Below, in pieces: positions 42,761 through 53,387 of a stretch of DNA of 64,000 bases (its first letter is position 1; the number at the start of each line of letters is the position of its first letter). The notes beneath the pieces are model-generated. The model was not told where the DNA came from and ran no database searches. It saw nothing but the letters and a program-made list of their open reading frames with translations. A program made the position numbers and the translations under genes. The DNA is from Steinernema hermaphroditum (Eukaryota; Nematoda; Chromadorea; Rhabditida; Steinernematidae). The stretch is from positions 372,001 through 436,000 of the forward strand of contig CM059621.1 in NCBI GenBank assembly GCA_030435675.1, given 5' to 3'.

Positions 42761-42997
42761 ATGTGCGCCGTGGATTCGCCTAAGAAGGAGTATGACTCCG
42801 AAATGCTGCTGAAGCCACCTGTTGGCTATAGACCCCATTCGTTCAAGCGCTAATGGGACCGCTTTCAGATGCCGTTTCGAACGACTGTGGTGGACGGGAT
42901 GGAGACACACGATAGAAAACGGTATCTATCGGTGGAATTTCAGAAGAAACCGCGCATAAGAAGGAACAGTAGTACGGTATCATTCACCAAGTTGAAG
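42761..42997 (+). CDS. Candidate 5' exons of an unidentified gene
   Basis: Exon 42761-42820 starts MCAVDSPKKEYDSEMLLKPP. It can be joined across a 48-bp interval (GTTGGC...GCTTTCAG) to 42869-42997, which encodes MPFRTTVVDGMETHDRKRYL and then SVEFQKKPRIRRNSSTVSFT and closes on AAG|GTACGT. The first donor is weak. The product is hydrophilic and basic, like an intracellular N-terminus. No downstream exon could be placed. Confidence 0.3.
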
Positions 42998-43114
42998 GTA
43001 CGTTTTTTGCTAGAATCTGAAAATCTTCTAAAGCACCGAAATAATATTTATTTTGGGAACGAGGAAGTGTGGTCACCGGACAGGTGGTCACTGAGTGGGA
43101 GGCTCACCGAGCGG

Positions 43115-43714
43115 TCATTTGGCCGAGAGACGCAACAAGAACTTGGCGAAAAGATTAATCGATGTGGAAGTGCTGAAATGTGCGAACAAAACACGGCGTA
43201 CGACTGAAACGTACACCACGTTTACAACAAGATTTTGCAATTTGTGCAATCTGGCGAACGTCTTCCTGAATTTGTGCAGCTTTTCCGTACTATTTAAAGT
43301 GAATAGGAAGCCAGCAACAATTGAAAAATCTCGTCCTGCAAAGTGTAGGACTTTTATAAGAAAAGGCAACTGACCGACATACAGAAAGGTCTCATACTGT
43401 AAGAGTGCGTTTCGTTCAAGGCATTTCATCGAAAATTTTGACACGAAAACGCTAGTGGTGGTGATGCTGCCCAGCCAGCCGGCATGGCACAGCGCCATTT
43501 CAATCGTCTCCCATTGCTTTCGACCGTCCCCTTTCGAACGAAATTTTAACCATCCGCCAGGAATAAATTGGGATTTGAAACGTATCCCTGGTATTTCAAC
43601 CATAGATTTGAACCGAACCGATAGACCAAGGTATATGTGTCGCCAATTAAGTAATACACGCTGAGGTTTTCTTAAAAACCGTGAAAAATAGGATAACCTC
43701 CTTATGACTTCCAT
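43115..43714 (-). CDS. Weak candidate: 199-residue single frame
   Basis: An ATG-initiated uninterrupted frame with mixed hydrophobic and basic composition. It has acceptor-like ACACTTTGCAG inside it, so it may be fragmentary. No domain or signal peptide was recognised. Given that antisense frames of similar length occur by chance elsewhere in this window, confidence is low. Confidence 0.2.
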   Translation of the reverse strand: MEVIRRLSYFSRFLRKPQRVLLNWRHIYLGLSVRFKSMVEIPGIRFKSQFIPGGWLKFRSKGDGRKQWETIEMALCHAGWLGSITTTSVFVSKFSMKCLERNALLQYETFLYVGQLPFLIKVLHFAGRDFSIVAGFLFTLNSTEKLHKFRKTFARLHKLQNLVVNVVYVSVVRRVLFAHFSTSTSINLFAKFLLRLSAK

Positions 43715-46022
43715 GGACGGCCGAAACTCGACTCAATTCTAGCGCACACTTCAATACCCTTAGTGAACAAGTGTATGGTTCAAATTCTCATGAACAGAAA
43801 CTGATGGAAGCAAAGGGACAACTGAAAGCACAAAAAAAGACGACCAAAATCTCAAAAGGGAACGGATGAGACGGGCTTAAGTCGCGGAACCTCATAGCTC
43901 TCTTAAACCACATCTTCTATGGGAAAATATATAGAAAGCTGTTAGAGAAAAGTTCTAGGTCCGATCGGCTGTATTCAGTAAGAAAATAACGATTGATTTT
44001 TAAGCTTAAGGGTATTACATGGTACATAAGGTATCAATGACTCCCAAAGGAAAGTTTTGTCGGGTGTTTTCTTGTTTTTGGCCCAAGATATCTCCGGTGG
44101 TGAAAGAATTCCGTTTTCAATCTCGCGTCAAATCTAAAATGTGAGAGAAAACAGGAAGTAAAATCAAATTTCGAAGAATACGTTTCGGAACGCGTCGACG
44201 GAATAGCGTTAGGATAGACAGGCGAGATTGGAAAACATGATGTTTATCAGGGTTCCTAAATGTGTTTTCGAAGTCTAAAGACCAATCTGTACTCGATTCT
44301 AAAAATATTTTTATTTTGTTTAGTAAACTTTGTTTATTCACCTAATGACTGCCTTGGGTGTCATTTAGAGATTATAAATCGTTGGTTGCATTGTGGAAAG
44401 GGAAGGAAATATGGATGCTCTAAAAATATCTATATTTATGCTGCGATATTATTTGGATGCAGTGTTGAAGTTTCCTAGTAGTCCAGCACTTTTTCTTCGA
44501 ATGCTTTCCAGATATTTGCCTTTCTGCGAAAATTAGAAAAAGTTATCACTCAACGAATCATGTTTTGAGATTGAAATTTCTGGATTCAATAAACAACGTT
44601 GTTTTGAACATCAAAGCTTGTCACCACTTTTGGCCATTCTTCATGTCAAGACGTAGTAGAAGCCAATAGCCAAGAGATGACATCTGTATGATGAAATGCT
44701 GAGGGCTTTGTTTCGAGATATGTTCTTATCGTATTCAATCATGAACGTTGGTAGTCTTTTCTATAGTGTCATTACTGTAGTTCCCTATCACCATGAACGT
44801 TTTGCGGAAATACACGGTGTTCTAGACAGAGAAGAGTGTGAAGAGAAGAAGTCTAGAAAAAAGTTCTGCCTAGGGGCGACCTTCAGAATGATCCCAGTCC
44901 GTTCAAAATATGATCCATCCACAATGGCTATATCACATCGTACCATGCATATGTAGACATCAGAAATAGACATGTCATGTTTCCTTGTTGTTTTGTTTTG
45001 GAGGCCTAGAACTTCCTTGGCCGCATCTCATTATGGCAAATTCGTTCGTAAAATGTACCTGTAAATGGCTTCGGAATCATGACGGTTATGTTCGGGATAC
45101 GTAAGAGTGAAATTTTTGCGATCTCATCCTAAAAATTACACAGAGTGATTTTGAATATCCGTATGTTTCACTGTGCTAAAAAATATAAGCAGAGTACTAT
45201 TTGCAATCGCCCTATCTTCACTTGCAATCAAAAATCTGCAGCGGAAAGCTCTATTCGCGGGCATTCATAACTTCATTTTGCAAAAATGCCCGTTTGAAGT
45301 CTCTCGTCCATCCGTCCGCCATGTGGCCACCAGCCCAGATAGTTCAAACTGTACTATTTTATACGAATAAGTCAACGTTCCACTGATGGTAGTGGATATC
45401 CACTACTTTCCTGTTGCGTCTCTGTAAAAACCAAAAGCCCCAAACGGTGATCCATAAAATTATTTCGGTGTTATCCCCTTTTTCAGGCTTCCTTTTGCTC
45501 TCGGCAGGTAAGTACTTTCCCCAACTTCTTCGCGTAGACATCACGTCAGCTTAGGTGATATTTCCGAAATAGCGCGCCGCTCATTGCTCATGCATTAGAG
45601 GTGACGCTGGATACTTTTTGCACCGCCCGCTCCGCTGGCTGCACAAGAACGATGTCTATCGTTGATCATCTAAGTACAAAGCCGCTTAGGCGCCACGTCG
45701 ACGCGCCCTCCCAAGAGGGTCGTCGTGGGAGATGAAAGTTGGAAGTTTCTTTCGGCACACGCATACATCACCGCAAGTTATTATATGGGATGCGTGTGGA
45801 AAGGGAGAAGAACGTGCTTGGGACTCTAGAGAGCGAGGACCAGTGCATACACAGATATAGGATATTCTGAGTTGACGTTTCACATCTCATTGATGTCACG
45901 TAAATAGTAAATAATCTGTGTGAACGTGTGTGAACTCTTGTTCTCCTCTTATGAACGAACGAATACAAAAAAGACGAAATTATCCTACTCTCGGTTGTAA
46001 ACACAAATAACTAAAAAAATTC
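43715..46022. other. Gene-poor region
   Basis: No supported gene. The frame at 44696-44956 is short and featureless. Confidence 0.5.
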
Positions 46023-46094
46023 TTCCGATGCCGGGAATCGAACCCGGGCCTTGCGGGTGAGAGCCGCAAATCCTAACCACTAGACCACATTGGA
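46023..46094 (-). tRNA. tRNA-Glu (anticodon CTC), second copy
   Basis: This is identical to the copy at 42142-42213 except for one base in the 5' acceptor strand: TCCAATG instead of TCCGATG. It leaves an A-C mismatch at the fourth acceptor pair. Anticodon CTC, A-box and B-box are intact, so it would be transcribed; charging may be reduced. Confidence 0.88.
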
Positions 46095-47005
46095 CATGAC
46101 TGTAACTATATCCGCCGTTGGTTTTAAGACTAAGCCTGTGACTGTCAGTGACTTCAAATGTCTGCATATGAATGTGTTTTTCAACTTCTTGGCCTATCAA
46201 TAACCTTAAAAATTTCCCCTACTTGTGAAGTAAGAAACTATATGTTTCATATAATACATCTTCTACATCTCCGGCCCCAACTCTCAACGTTCTTAGAACA
46301 ACGAGGACATGTCCTAAGAACGTTTCCTGGAAGAACTTTTTGCACTTTCAACTTCCAACTCACAAAAAACGTCGTGTGTGGCCAATTGTCCGAGTTGATT
46401 AACTCATTAGTTAAAAGTCAACTAGCACAAAAAGTGATGTGGCGCCGAAAAATGAGCTGTAAAGGACTGGTACAAGACGAAAGTCGATAGACCTCAGACC
46501 GAAAAAAAATTCGCCCATTTTTAGTTTTTATGAAAGATGCGAGATGGTTTTTGCAAGTAGGTCCTTTTGTGAAATTTCCAGCTCCAGGAGGATCCGAACC
46601 CTTGACCTTCAGCGCGGAAAAACTATTGCGCTAGAGGTCACAGGTTCGAGTCCCGGAGGGAGCGTTTATTAACTTTCCTGTACGATTCCATCACGAGCAG
46701 GTGCAGCTGAATTTTTCATTTGATTTCGAGAGCGATAAGACCTACGTAACCTGATACACTTACCCGTTTTTTCAAAGATAAATCGATAATTTCAACGTCG
46801 TAAATTTCCACTTTATGTATCCTTGCACAATCCGGAAGTTTCGCCTGCCATTAAGCGTGAGTGAGTGCATGGTTAACGACAGGCCATTCATCTGCAGCCT
46901 GTAACTGCGTGCAAAGTGCAAACATTTTGAAAAATCCCCAGCTCAAAGCGAAAGTCGCAAGTTGCCGACCGACCGTTCATAATGACTGATGGCGCTTCGT
47001 GGCGA
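46095..47005. other. Intergenic region with a B-box hairpin
   Basis: This contains the 83-bp palindromic tRNA-like hairpin at 46581-46664. A short inverted repeat (GTTCTTAG...CTAAGAAC) lies near 46290-46323. The 110-codon frame at 46158-46490 has no recognised domain. Confidence 0.45.
46581..46664. repeat. Palindromic tRNA-like hairpin with two opposed B-boxes
   Basis: The left half GGAGGATCCGAACCCTTGAC faces the right half GTCACAGGTTCGAGTCCCGG. Outer ends GCTCC and GGAGC pair like an acceptor stem. Each half looks like a tRNA T-arm, so the hairpin is two T-arms head to head with no normal D-arm. The same design, in different sequence, occurs at 58995-59085 and 59160-59250. Confidence 0.6.
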
Positions 47006-47293
47006 TCATGCCTTCGCCGCCTTCAGTTGTTTTTTGGTGGCACCCTTTGGCGCGGGCGGCGCTTGCCGTCCGCCGGCATTTGTCTTGCGGTCGGAGTTCG
47101 CCGATCGCACCGTTCGGACACCTGTCCGTCGACAGGGATTAGCGGCGCCTAGCGCAGTAATGGGCTCGCGATGGCCGGTGGCTATTTTGTCGGTAACCCA
47201 ATCGGACGCTGTCGAACAATAGTGATGCTGTTGGTCAATTTGATTGATTGGGTGTCGCCGTTTACTGCCTCGTCTTTTTATTATTTGGCCCAT
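47006..47293 (-). CDS. Candidate 95-residue basic protein
   Basis: An ATG frame in a local GC-rich island encodes a basic start (MGQIIKRRGSKRRH), a middle region (DWVTDKIATGHREPITALGA) and a strongly basic, low-complexity C-terminus (GGRQAPPAPKGATKKQLKAA). The Lys/Ala/Pro tail resembles nucleic-acid-binding tails but is not diagnostic. Unrecognised. Confidence 0.33.
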   Translation of the reverse strand: MGQIIKRRGSKRRHPINQIDQQHHYCSTASDWVTDKIATGHREPITALGAANPCRRTGVRTVRSANSDRKTNAGGRQAPPAPKGATKKQLKAAKA

Positions 47294-49512
47294 GGGCCCA
47301 GGGGTGCCGTGACGGAATGTTTATTGAATGGATATGTATAGGGCTATTCTTATCTTTGGGATAATGGTAGACATAACGTAGTTTAAGCACTTACGAATAA
47401 GTTCCAACATCCTGCTAAGGAGAGAGAAAGACACTAACAACAGTTCTGGTCCCTTTTCATACTGCTACTTTTCTTATTTTCTTGTACATATGCCGGCTCC
47501 TAAAAGTTGAAACTGTTCACGGGAAACAGCCCATTCTTATTCGAAAAATCGAGACCTGGATGAGCTCAAGCAAGCCAGATCTAGTTGATAAGCATATGAG
47601 TAAAACTTAGTTTACCCTTTTGCATTATGCTACGCCTATTTGCCATAAGATTTGTGTTCTAATCTGCCCTCACTTACTGCTGAAGGAAAAAAATATGGAG
47701 GTCGATTTCCATTCATTCATTTAGCATCGAAATTTTCCGAATCTTTGTGTTCTTTAACGGTTAGACTGGTAACAGGAATAAGCCTGTTTATGTGAGATGA
47801 AGACAGTGATACCGGCGGGTTAGTATCGGCATAAGATCGAGGTCACATTTGTGCCAAAACCACATTTCCTTTCCTGTTTCCCCTGCTCGAACAACCCCCG
47901 AGTTTTCGTGCCCCATTCTAGCCCGAAGGTTCCTTTATGCAGGATGCAGTCGCTAAAATCAATTTCACTTGGCCGAAGGCGATCCAAGAATAGTAGGCAT
48001 GATAAAAACACGGAACCAATTAGCAATTTGGAGCTCTCCTTCAAAATTGAATTTACAGCCACGAGTTGCGTTGTTGTTTTTTATTCTTTTGTTCGTTTAC
48101 TATTCGCAGCACCTCGCTAGTCCTTTAATTCCTCGATCGATCATTAGCATAGGCTCATGGCCATTGCCTAGGTCAAACATTGATTGCCTGTGGCATTTGT
48201 TTTTTGCTTTGTTTTAAATGACAATATAGGTTAAGTAGATTTCAAGACGTGCGCCATGTTTAGGTTCCCCAATCTGGATCTTTCCGCATGGAAGAATGGA
48301 TCTTTCAGCTTTGTGTCTCCGTAATATGACAGATCAGCTTTGGCCTTTTCATAGCTGAACCGTTGGCCCCATATATAAGTCTCCATAGATGAATCTTTGG
48401 ACCATGACACCCCCATAAGTGCCACCCTCCATAGATGACTCTTTTGACCCATGATACATCCCATAGATGAATCTTTGGCCTTTTCGCATGTAAACATTCT
48501 ACCTGCGCTCAATCGACAGATTTTGCTCTCGCTCCTTTACACTAAAAAGCGCTATCTCATTTTTCATCTGTGGCCGAGCAAGTTTTTTGGAACTTTTTTG
48601 CAACCTCTACCCTGAGCTTGCTGACGCCATTAGAAAAATTGAACAACTGCACTATTCATTGTCGTCGATCAGCTATGGATTTCGTTGCATATCTGAGTTT
48701 GTCGTTTCTTTAGCAACATCTGCTACATAATCACGTCATAGGATCAGATCCTTTGATAAAATTCCTGGGAAATCCATGGTCCAGCATTCATTATGTCAGC
48801 CCTTGTAGCGTTCTTTACTATTTTTTAGCTGTGGTCTAGGTATAGTTTGAGATTATCTGCAAAACACGGAAGTCGATCCCCATCTTGTTCTTCAAAGATA
48901 GCCACATGCGTGGAAACCATATGTCTTTCCGTTAGTTAAATATTAATACTCGACCTGTGGTCACTCACCAGCTGCCAATGAACGTTTCGTTTTGATTGAT
49001 TGCCCTCCTCATTTCTCACCCCTGCCAGAGGTCCGTTTTTCAAAGTTTTTCCTGCAGTTGACGTCATTAAGGCTCCTCTGGTGATATATTTGAAACAGCG
49101 AAAATCTTTGGTATCCCTACATCGTTACATGAACATCGATCTAGTGAACATTTCATCTGTGTAAAACTTTTAAACAAAACGTCAGTGAAATACAGGTTAT
49201 ACATCTTGCATATACTGTATCGTTAGCCAGAATTTTGGACCAGTCAAATATCAGAACTCAAAGTAAGGCACCTCAAAGAATAAGGCCATGTAAAGAATTG
49301 CGGTAAAAAGACAAGGGAAGGAGGAAAATGCCAGTAGAGCGTAAATAACAGTTAAATTTTTTCCATAAATATCGCATCTATAAAAACAAGTTTTCAAGCT
49401 TTGCCTTCCAAGACATCTATTATAGAACAGAAAACAACTAAAATAACACCGTAGTGACTCATCAACTACGAAAAAAAACATCAAGAAACGTACGAAAGGC
49501 AAAAAAAAGTTT
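47294..49512. other. Gene-poor region with a small minisatellite
   Basis: The only structure found is the tandem repeat at 48381-48487. Frames are short. Confidence 0.5.
48381..48487. repeat. Degenerate tandem repeat (CATAGATGAATCTTTGG unit)
   Basis: The phrase CCATAGATGA.TCTTTGG/TTTTGACC recurs at about 48383, 48429 and 48461, with variable spacers of 17-28 bp containing CATGACACCCC or CATGATACATC. It is a short decayed minisatellite that produces an artefactual minus-strand reading frame. Confidence 0.65.
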
Positions 49513-49585
49513 CGACCGTGACAGGACTCGAACCTGCAATCTTCGGATCCGAAGTCCGACGCCTTATCCATTAGGCCACACGGTC
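49513..49585 (-). tRNA. tRNA-Arg (anticodon TCG)
   Basis: The minus-strand cloverleaf has acceptor GACCGTG pairing with CACGGTC and discriminator G. The D-arm is TGGCCTAATGGATAAGG. The anticodon stem TCGGA/TCCGA surrounds CTTCGGA, giving anticodon TCG for CGA codons. The T-arm is TTGCAGGTTCGAGTCCTGTC. There is no intron, and all stems pair. Confidence 0.95.
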
Positions 49586-52500
49586 ATGGTGTCCAAACAA
49601 GGAGCTTTATAAATAAAGTGGCTAGAATGATGGGAAATTGTGCATTTGCTCGTTAAACGAGTTTATACATACGGATGTGGAAGTCATACAGAGCAAAAAA
49701 GAAAGACATGATGTCTCTGATGGCCTTGACGACGCGAATATCGAAGATGGGTCTCCGTTTGCTGTGCCGCACCGCCTTCATCAGGGTTAACCTCGCGCAC
49801 ACTAATCGCTGCCTTGATGTCTCTGATATCTGATGGTCACGAAACGAAGAGGCTGACTTTTGTGAACGTGCAGCGGTTGGGCATAGTGAACGAAGTGACC
49901 AATCTTCGGTTTTGCCCATGACACAGACTTCGAAGTTGCAGCGAATGCAGCCATCAGGCGTGTTGATAGTTCTCTTGGCCAGACGTTGGCACTACGGCTT
50001 CCTGGTCTTCCTGGCCTCCTGCCTCGAAATTTTTAATCTGGGTTTTTACCATTGTAAGATAATAAATAAAAAATGTATTCACAAATCCGAGTGATAAAGC
50101 ACAACTTTTCAGTGCCCCGCTATTGGATGGTTATCTCCTGTCCAAGATTGTTGCATTTCATTTTCTCTGTTTCTACGTGCCAAGGGACACATTTGGGGAA
50201 GCAAAATACAACCTCAACGATTTTACGACAGCTTCCGTCATGAATCACAGAATCCAGATTTCCGTGTTTTTCCCATTTCGCCGACTCCGGCGTGATTGAC
50301 ACGTCACTGGCCGAAATGTTTTCTTTGCCACACCTCGCGTCACCGCACAGATATCACTTTCGGCCGACACAAAATGCAAACACCTTGCAAAGATCATCTT
50401 TTTTGGTGTCTTTGGCTCTTCAGACTGGCAAAGAGTGTAATTATAGTCGCCGCTCTGTCGAATCACCGTCGTTAGCACCTGAAATGAGCGCAAAAAATGG
50501 CAAGTCATTTGTTCCGCTCGGCTATTAGGTCGTTCCAGCGGGGTTAGCAAAGCGATATGTTGAGTTGAAAGGGGGTAGGGGAGAGAAAGTAGATGGTTGA
50601 TTTCCTCTATTTCGATAGGCAAGTTAGGAAGAAGGTACTTCAATTGCTGCTAAGAACTAACAAGAAAACCTTCCGAAGTGTCTGCGAGCGGAAAATTGGC
50701 ACACAGGTTCATTAGTGAACGCTAAACCCAAAAGAGCGTCGGCTTATACCTGAAAATGTAAATACCCTTGGAAAGTTACGAGAGCGTCGATGGGGGTATA
50801 AGCGTCGTTCGTTCACTAATCAATGAGCGGTCAAGGTTATGCATTGATTGACCGCTCAGAATACATATGTATGTGTTACCCATACAAAATAAAGACCCCG
50901 AGGGGAACCGAACCCGGAACCGCCCGCTTATAAACAGAGAACGTTCGCAATGAGCTACACAGACAGTTGAGATGTAAGCGCTCTGCTTCAACTATGGTGA
51001 TGCTAGGCTTTGAATTTTTTTTTTTGCAGTTTTTCAGTGATTTTTTTGCCTATTTTGTAATCCAGAGATGTCAGTTCGAGTTCCTGAAACTTTACAGTTT
51101 TTTGGCCAACTTCTGCCATTTACATGAGCAATCTTGCCGCCCGCAGCGCTACGCTACAGGATCTCAAACAGTTTGTTATAAGGAGAGAGTGGATATAGCA
51201 AAAATTTCTCGGGAGCAGCCATTTACAGGCCTTGTAATAAAGGCATGGCCCCTTTTTCATGTTTCAACACCAATAGTGATTCACCAGCAGATGATCATCG
51301 GTCATGTGCACGATCAGCGGATGAACGCGATAGCCTGAAGGACTACCAGTTTTCTGTTTGTCGGGATTTCCAGAGGTCAATATTTACCGATAAAATCAAT
51401 GATCCTACATGCACAGTTTGTACTATGGTCAACATAACTCGAAAACTGAATTATAATGACACGTCACTGTTCCAACTTTTTTAGTTCTCCGAAAGCCCCA
51501 GAGACTTGAGGGCGTACTAAAATGGCCCTTCGATCAACAAAAACCCAATTTACCAAACTAAACACGAGTCGATGGCGGAGATCCGGCTCAATTCCGCCAG
51601 CGCTAATCTAATCTTCGGTAAATAAAATGTATATTTTGAAGAGGGGGAGGGAACCGGTCGCGTCGGCCTAAGTGCTTCGCCGGTGGTCAGTGAGAAGTGC
51701 GCTGTAAACAAAGGCTTCGCGGCGTCCGATTCCTTCCGTGCTAATGAGAGAGATTTTCGAAAAACTGAGAGGTGTTGGGGTGATTAGAGGGCGCGATGGT
51801 CAGCACGCGAAGTGTCCACTCTGCTGAGAACTTCGTCATATTTGTGTTATTTTAAAACTTCGGTCAAATTGATGCTTTTCACATGACAAGTGATGGCCAT
51901 TCATTAAAGCTGGACTTTGTGTCAATCCAGATATGATCCTTTTACAATGCTAAAATGGAATATTACATCTTGAAGTTATTCCAAAGGCTTTCAAATCGTT
52001 CTAACAACAAATTCGCTATTGCTGAATATACCCTATACCCATGCATTGGGTTTTTTCTGGCAAAACCTCCTCATGTTCGCCCATGTATTTGTGTTATTTG
52101 AAGACCCCTGTCAGAGGGATGGATCCTACAGTGCCGATGCCACACCGCTAGTGACCTCTAGGCATACTTTTCGACCATGGCGGGCAAAACTGACTGTTTT
52201 AACTGTACATGCCGTACAAAAATAGGTGAAAATATCCGAAGGGCACCGCTGAGATGGCCCTTTCACCTATTCCGAACCTTCCAGATGGACTTTCTAGATG
52301 TGCACTTAAGCGCACCCCTTAGATAAAGTTATAATCGACGATTTACGCTGGGTTTGCAAACTCTTGCCAGCAACATGGGGCTTGCTAAATGTAAAAATTA
52401 TCGGGTAACTAAATGCTATTATTCATTTTCCATTTGGGACCCAACAATTTGGCATGAGATGTAATTCATTCGACCGACTTAGATTTGGCGTGGGGACAAA

Positions 52501-52885
52501 GATAGGCCCTGTATTTTTGGCGCCAGTTTGAAAACCTAGGGTATATCGGTTTTATTGATACAATTGAGTCCCGGCAGTTGAGTTCCGGACAGTTGAGCCC
52601 TGGGCACAGAGCTCTAACGAAACGGCTCTAACGAAACGGCAGATAAATCACTAATTTGATAGTTCATAACGGTTTGCAAATGTTACCGTTGAAATTAATT
52701 GAAACTTTACCAAAGGCGGGCCTACTTCTTTATATATAACTTCGAAATAACACTAAATAAATGAAATATGCTGTAAGGTCGAGTGTCCTTAAACTGACCG
52801 AACCTCAGAATATTAAATTTTTTATTGCATGCTTACAGCATTTGTGGCGGTTTTATGGCCTTCTGAACGAGGATTAATCCACTTA
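49586..52885. other. Gene-poor region
   Basis: No supported gene. It contains the second SINE-like copy at 50893-50967. Frames at 50245-50643 and 50967-51338 lack domains, and the latter overlaps repeat sequence. Confidence 0.5.
50893..50967 (-). repeat. tRNA-derived SINE-like sequence, copy 2
   Basis: This is the counterpart of 19066-19140: on the minus strand, TGTGTAGCTCATTGCGAACG then GGTTCCGGGTTCGGTTCCCC. The flanks GAGATG(T)AAGCGCTCTGCTTC and, further along, TGCCGCCCGCAGCGCTAC are also shared with the first locus. A-box and B-box spacing fits an internal pol III promoter. Confidence 0.6.
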
Positions 52886-53384
52886 CAAGGGAACATCCCC
52901 AAGTGCCCGACGAGTTAGGAGCTGAGATGTGGCGCGGCTTGTAGACGGTCTTCTAACTAAGAAAACGCACATAGTCTCACCGGCCATAAATCAGTCGGGC
53001 TACCATAAAGATGGTCATGAAATTGTAAGGTCTCCTGGTGCGATGTCCCTGACTCGTCAGAATATACGGTTTTCATGTCAGTTTTTGTCATTTTTTGACC
53101 CCTTTTCTTGCTAAAAGAACATGGTTGTTAACTGGTAATGTTAATTTTGGCTCTAAATGCCAAAATCCTTAAAAACCCCGTCCAAAATCGGACAAAAATA
53201 CCGTATATTCTGACTAGTCAGGGACATCGCACCAGGAGACCTTACAATTTCATGACCATCTTTATGGTAGCCCGACTGATTTATGGCCGATGAGATTATG
53301 TGCGTTTTCTTAGTTAGAAGACCGTCTACAAGCCGCGCCACATCTCAGCTCCTAACTCGTCGGACACTTGGGGATGTTCCCTTG
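52886..53384. mobile_element. 499-bp palindromic MITE with CAAGGG termini and TTA target duplication
   Basis: Arms of about 195 bp (52886-53081 and 53188-53384) are nearly perfect complements. The element starts CAAGGGAACATCCCCAAGTG and ends CACTTGGGGATGTTCCCTTG. It is flanked by TTA on both sides (52883-52885 and 53385-53387). The same 42-residue reading frame therefore appears on both strands and is an artefact. High arm identity suggests recent activity or gene conversion. The terminus is shared with the elements at 36247 and 63389. Confidence 0.88.
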
Positions 53385-53387
53385 TTA

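Noticed and set aside
52929..53341. Two similar 61-62 residue frames on opposite strands
   Set aside because: They are the same sequence read from the two arms of a palindromic MITE.
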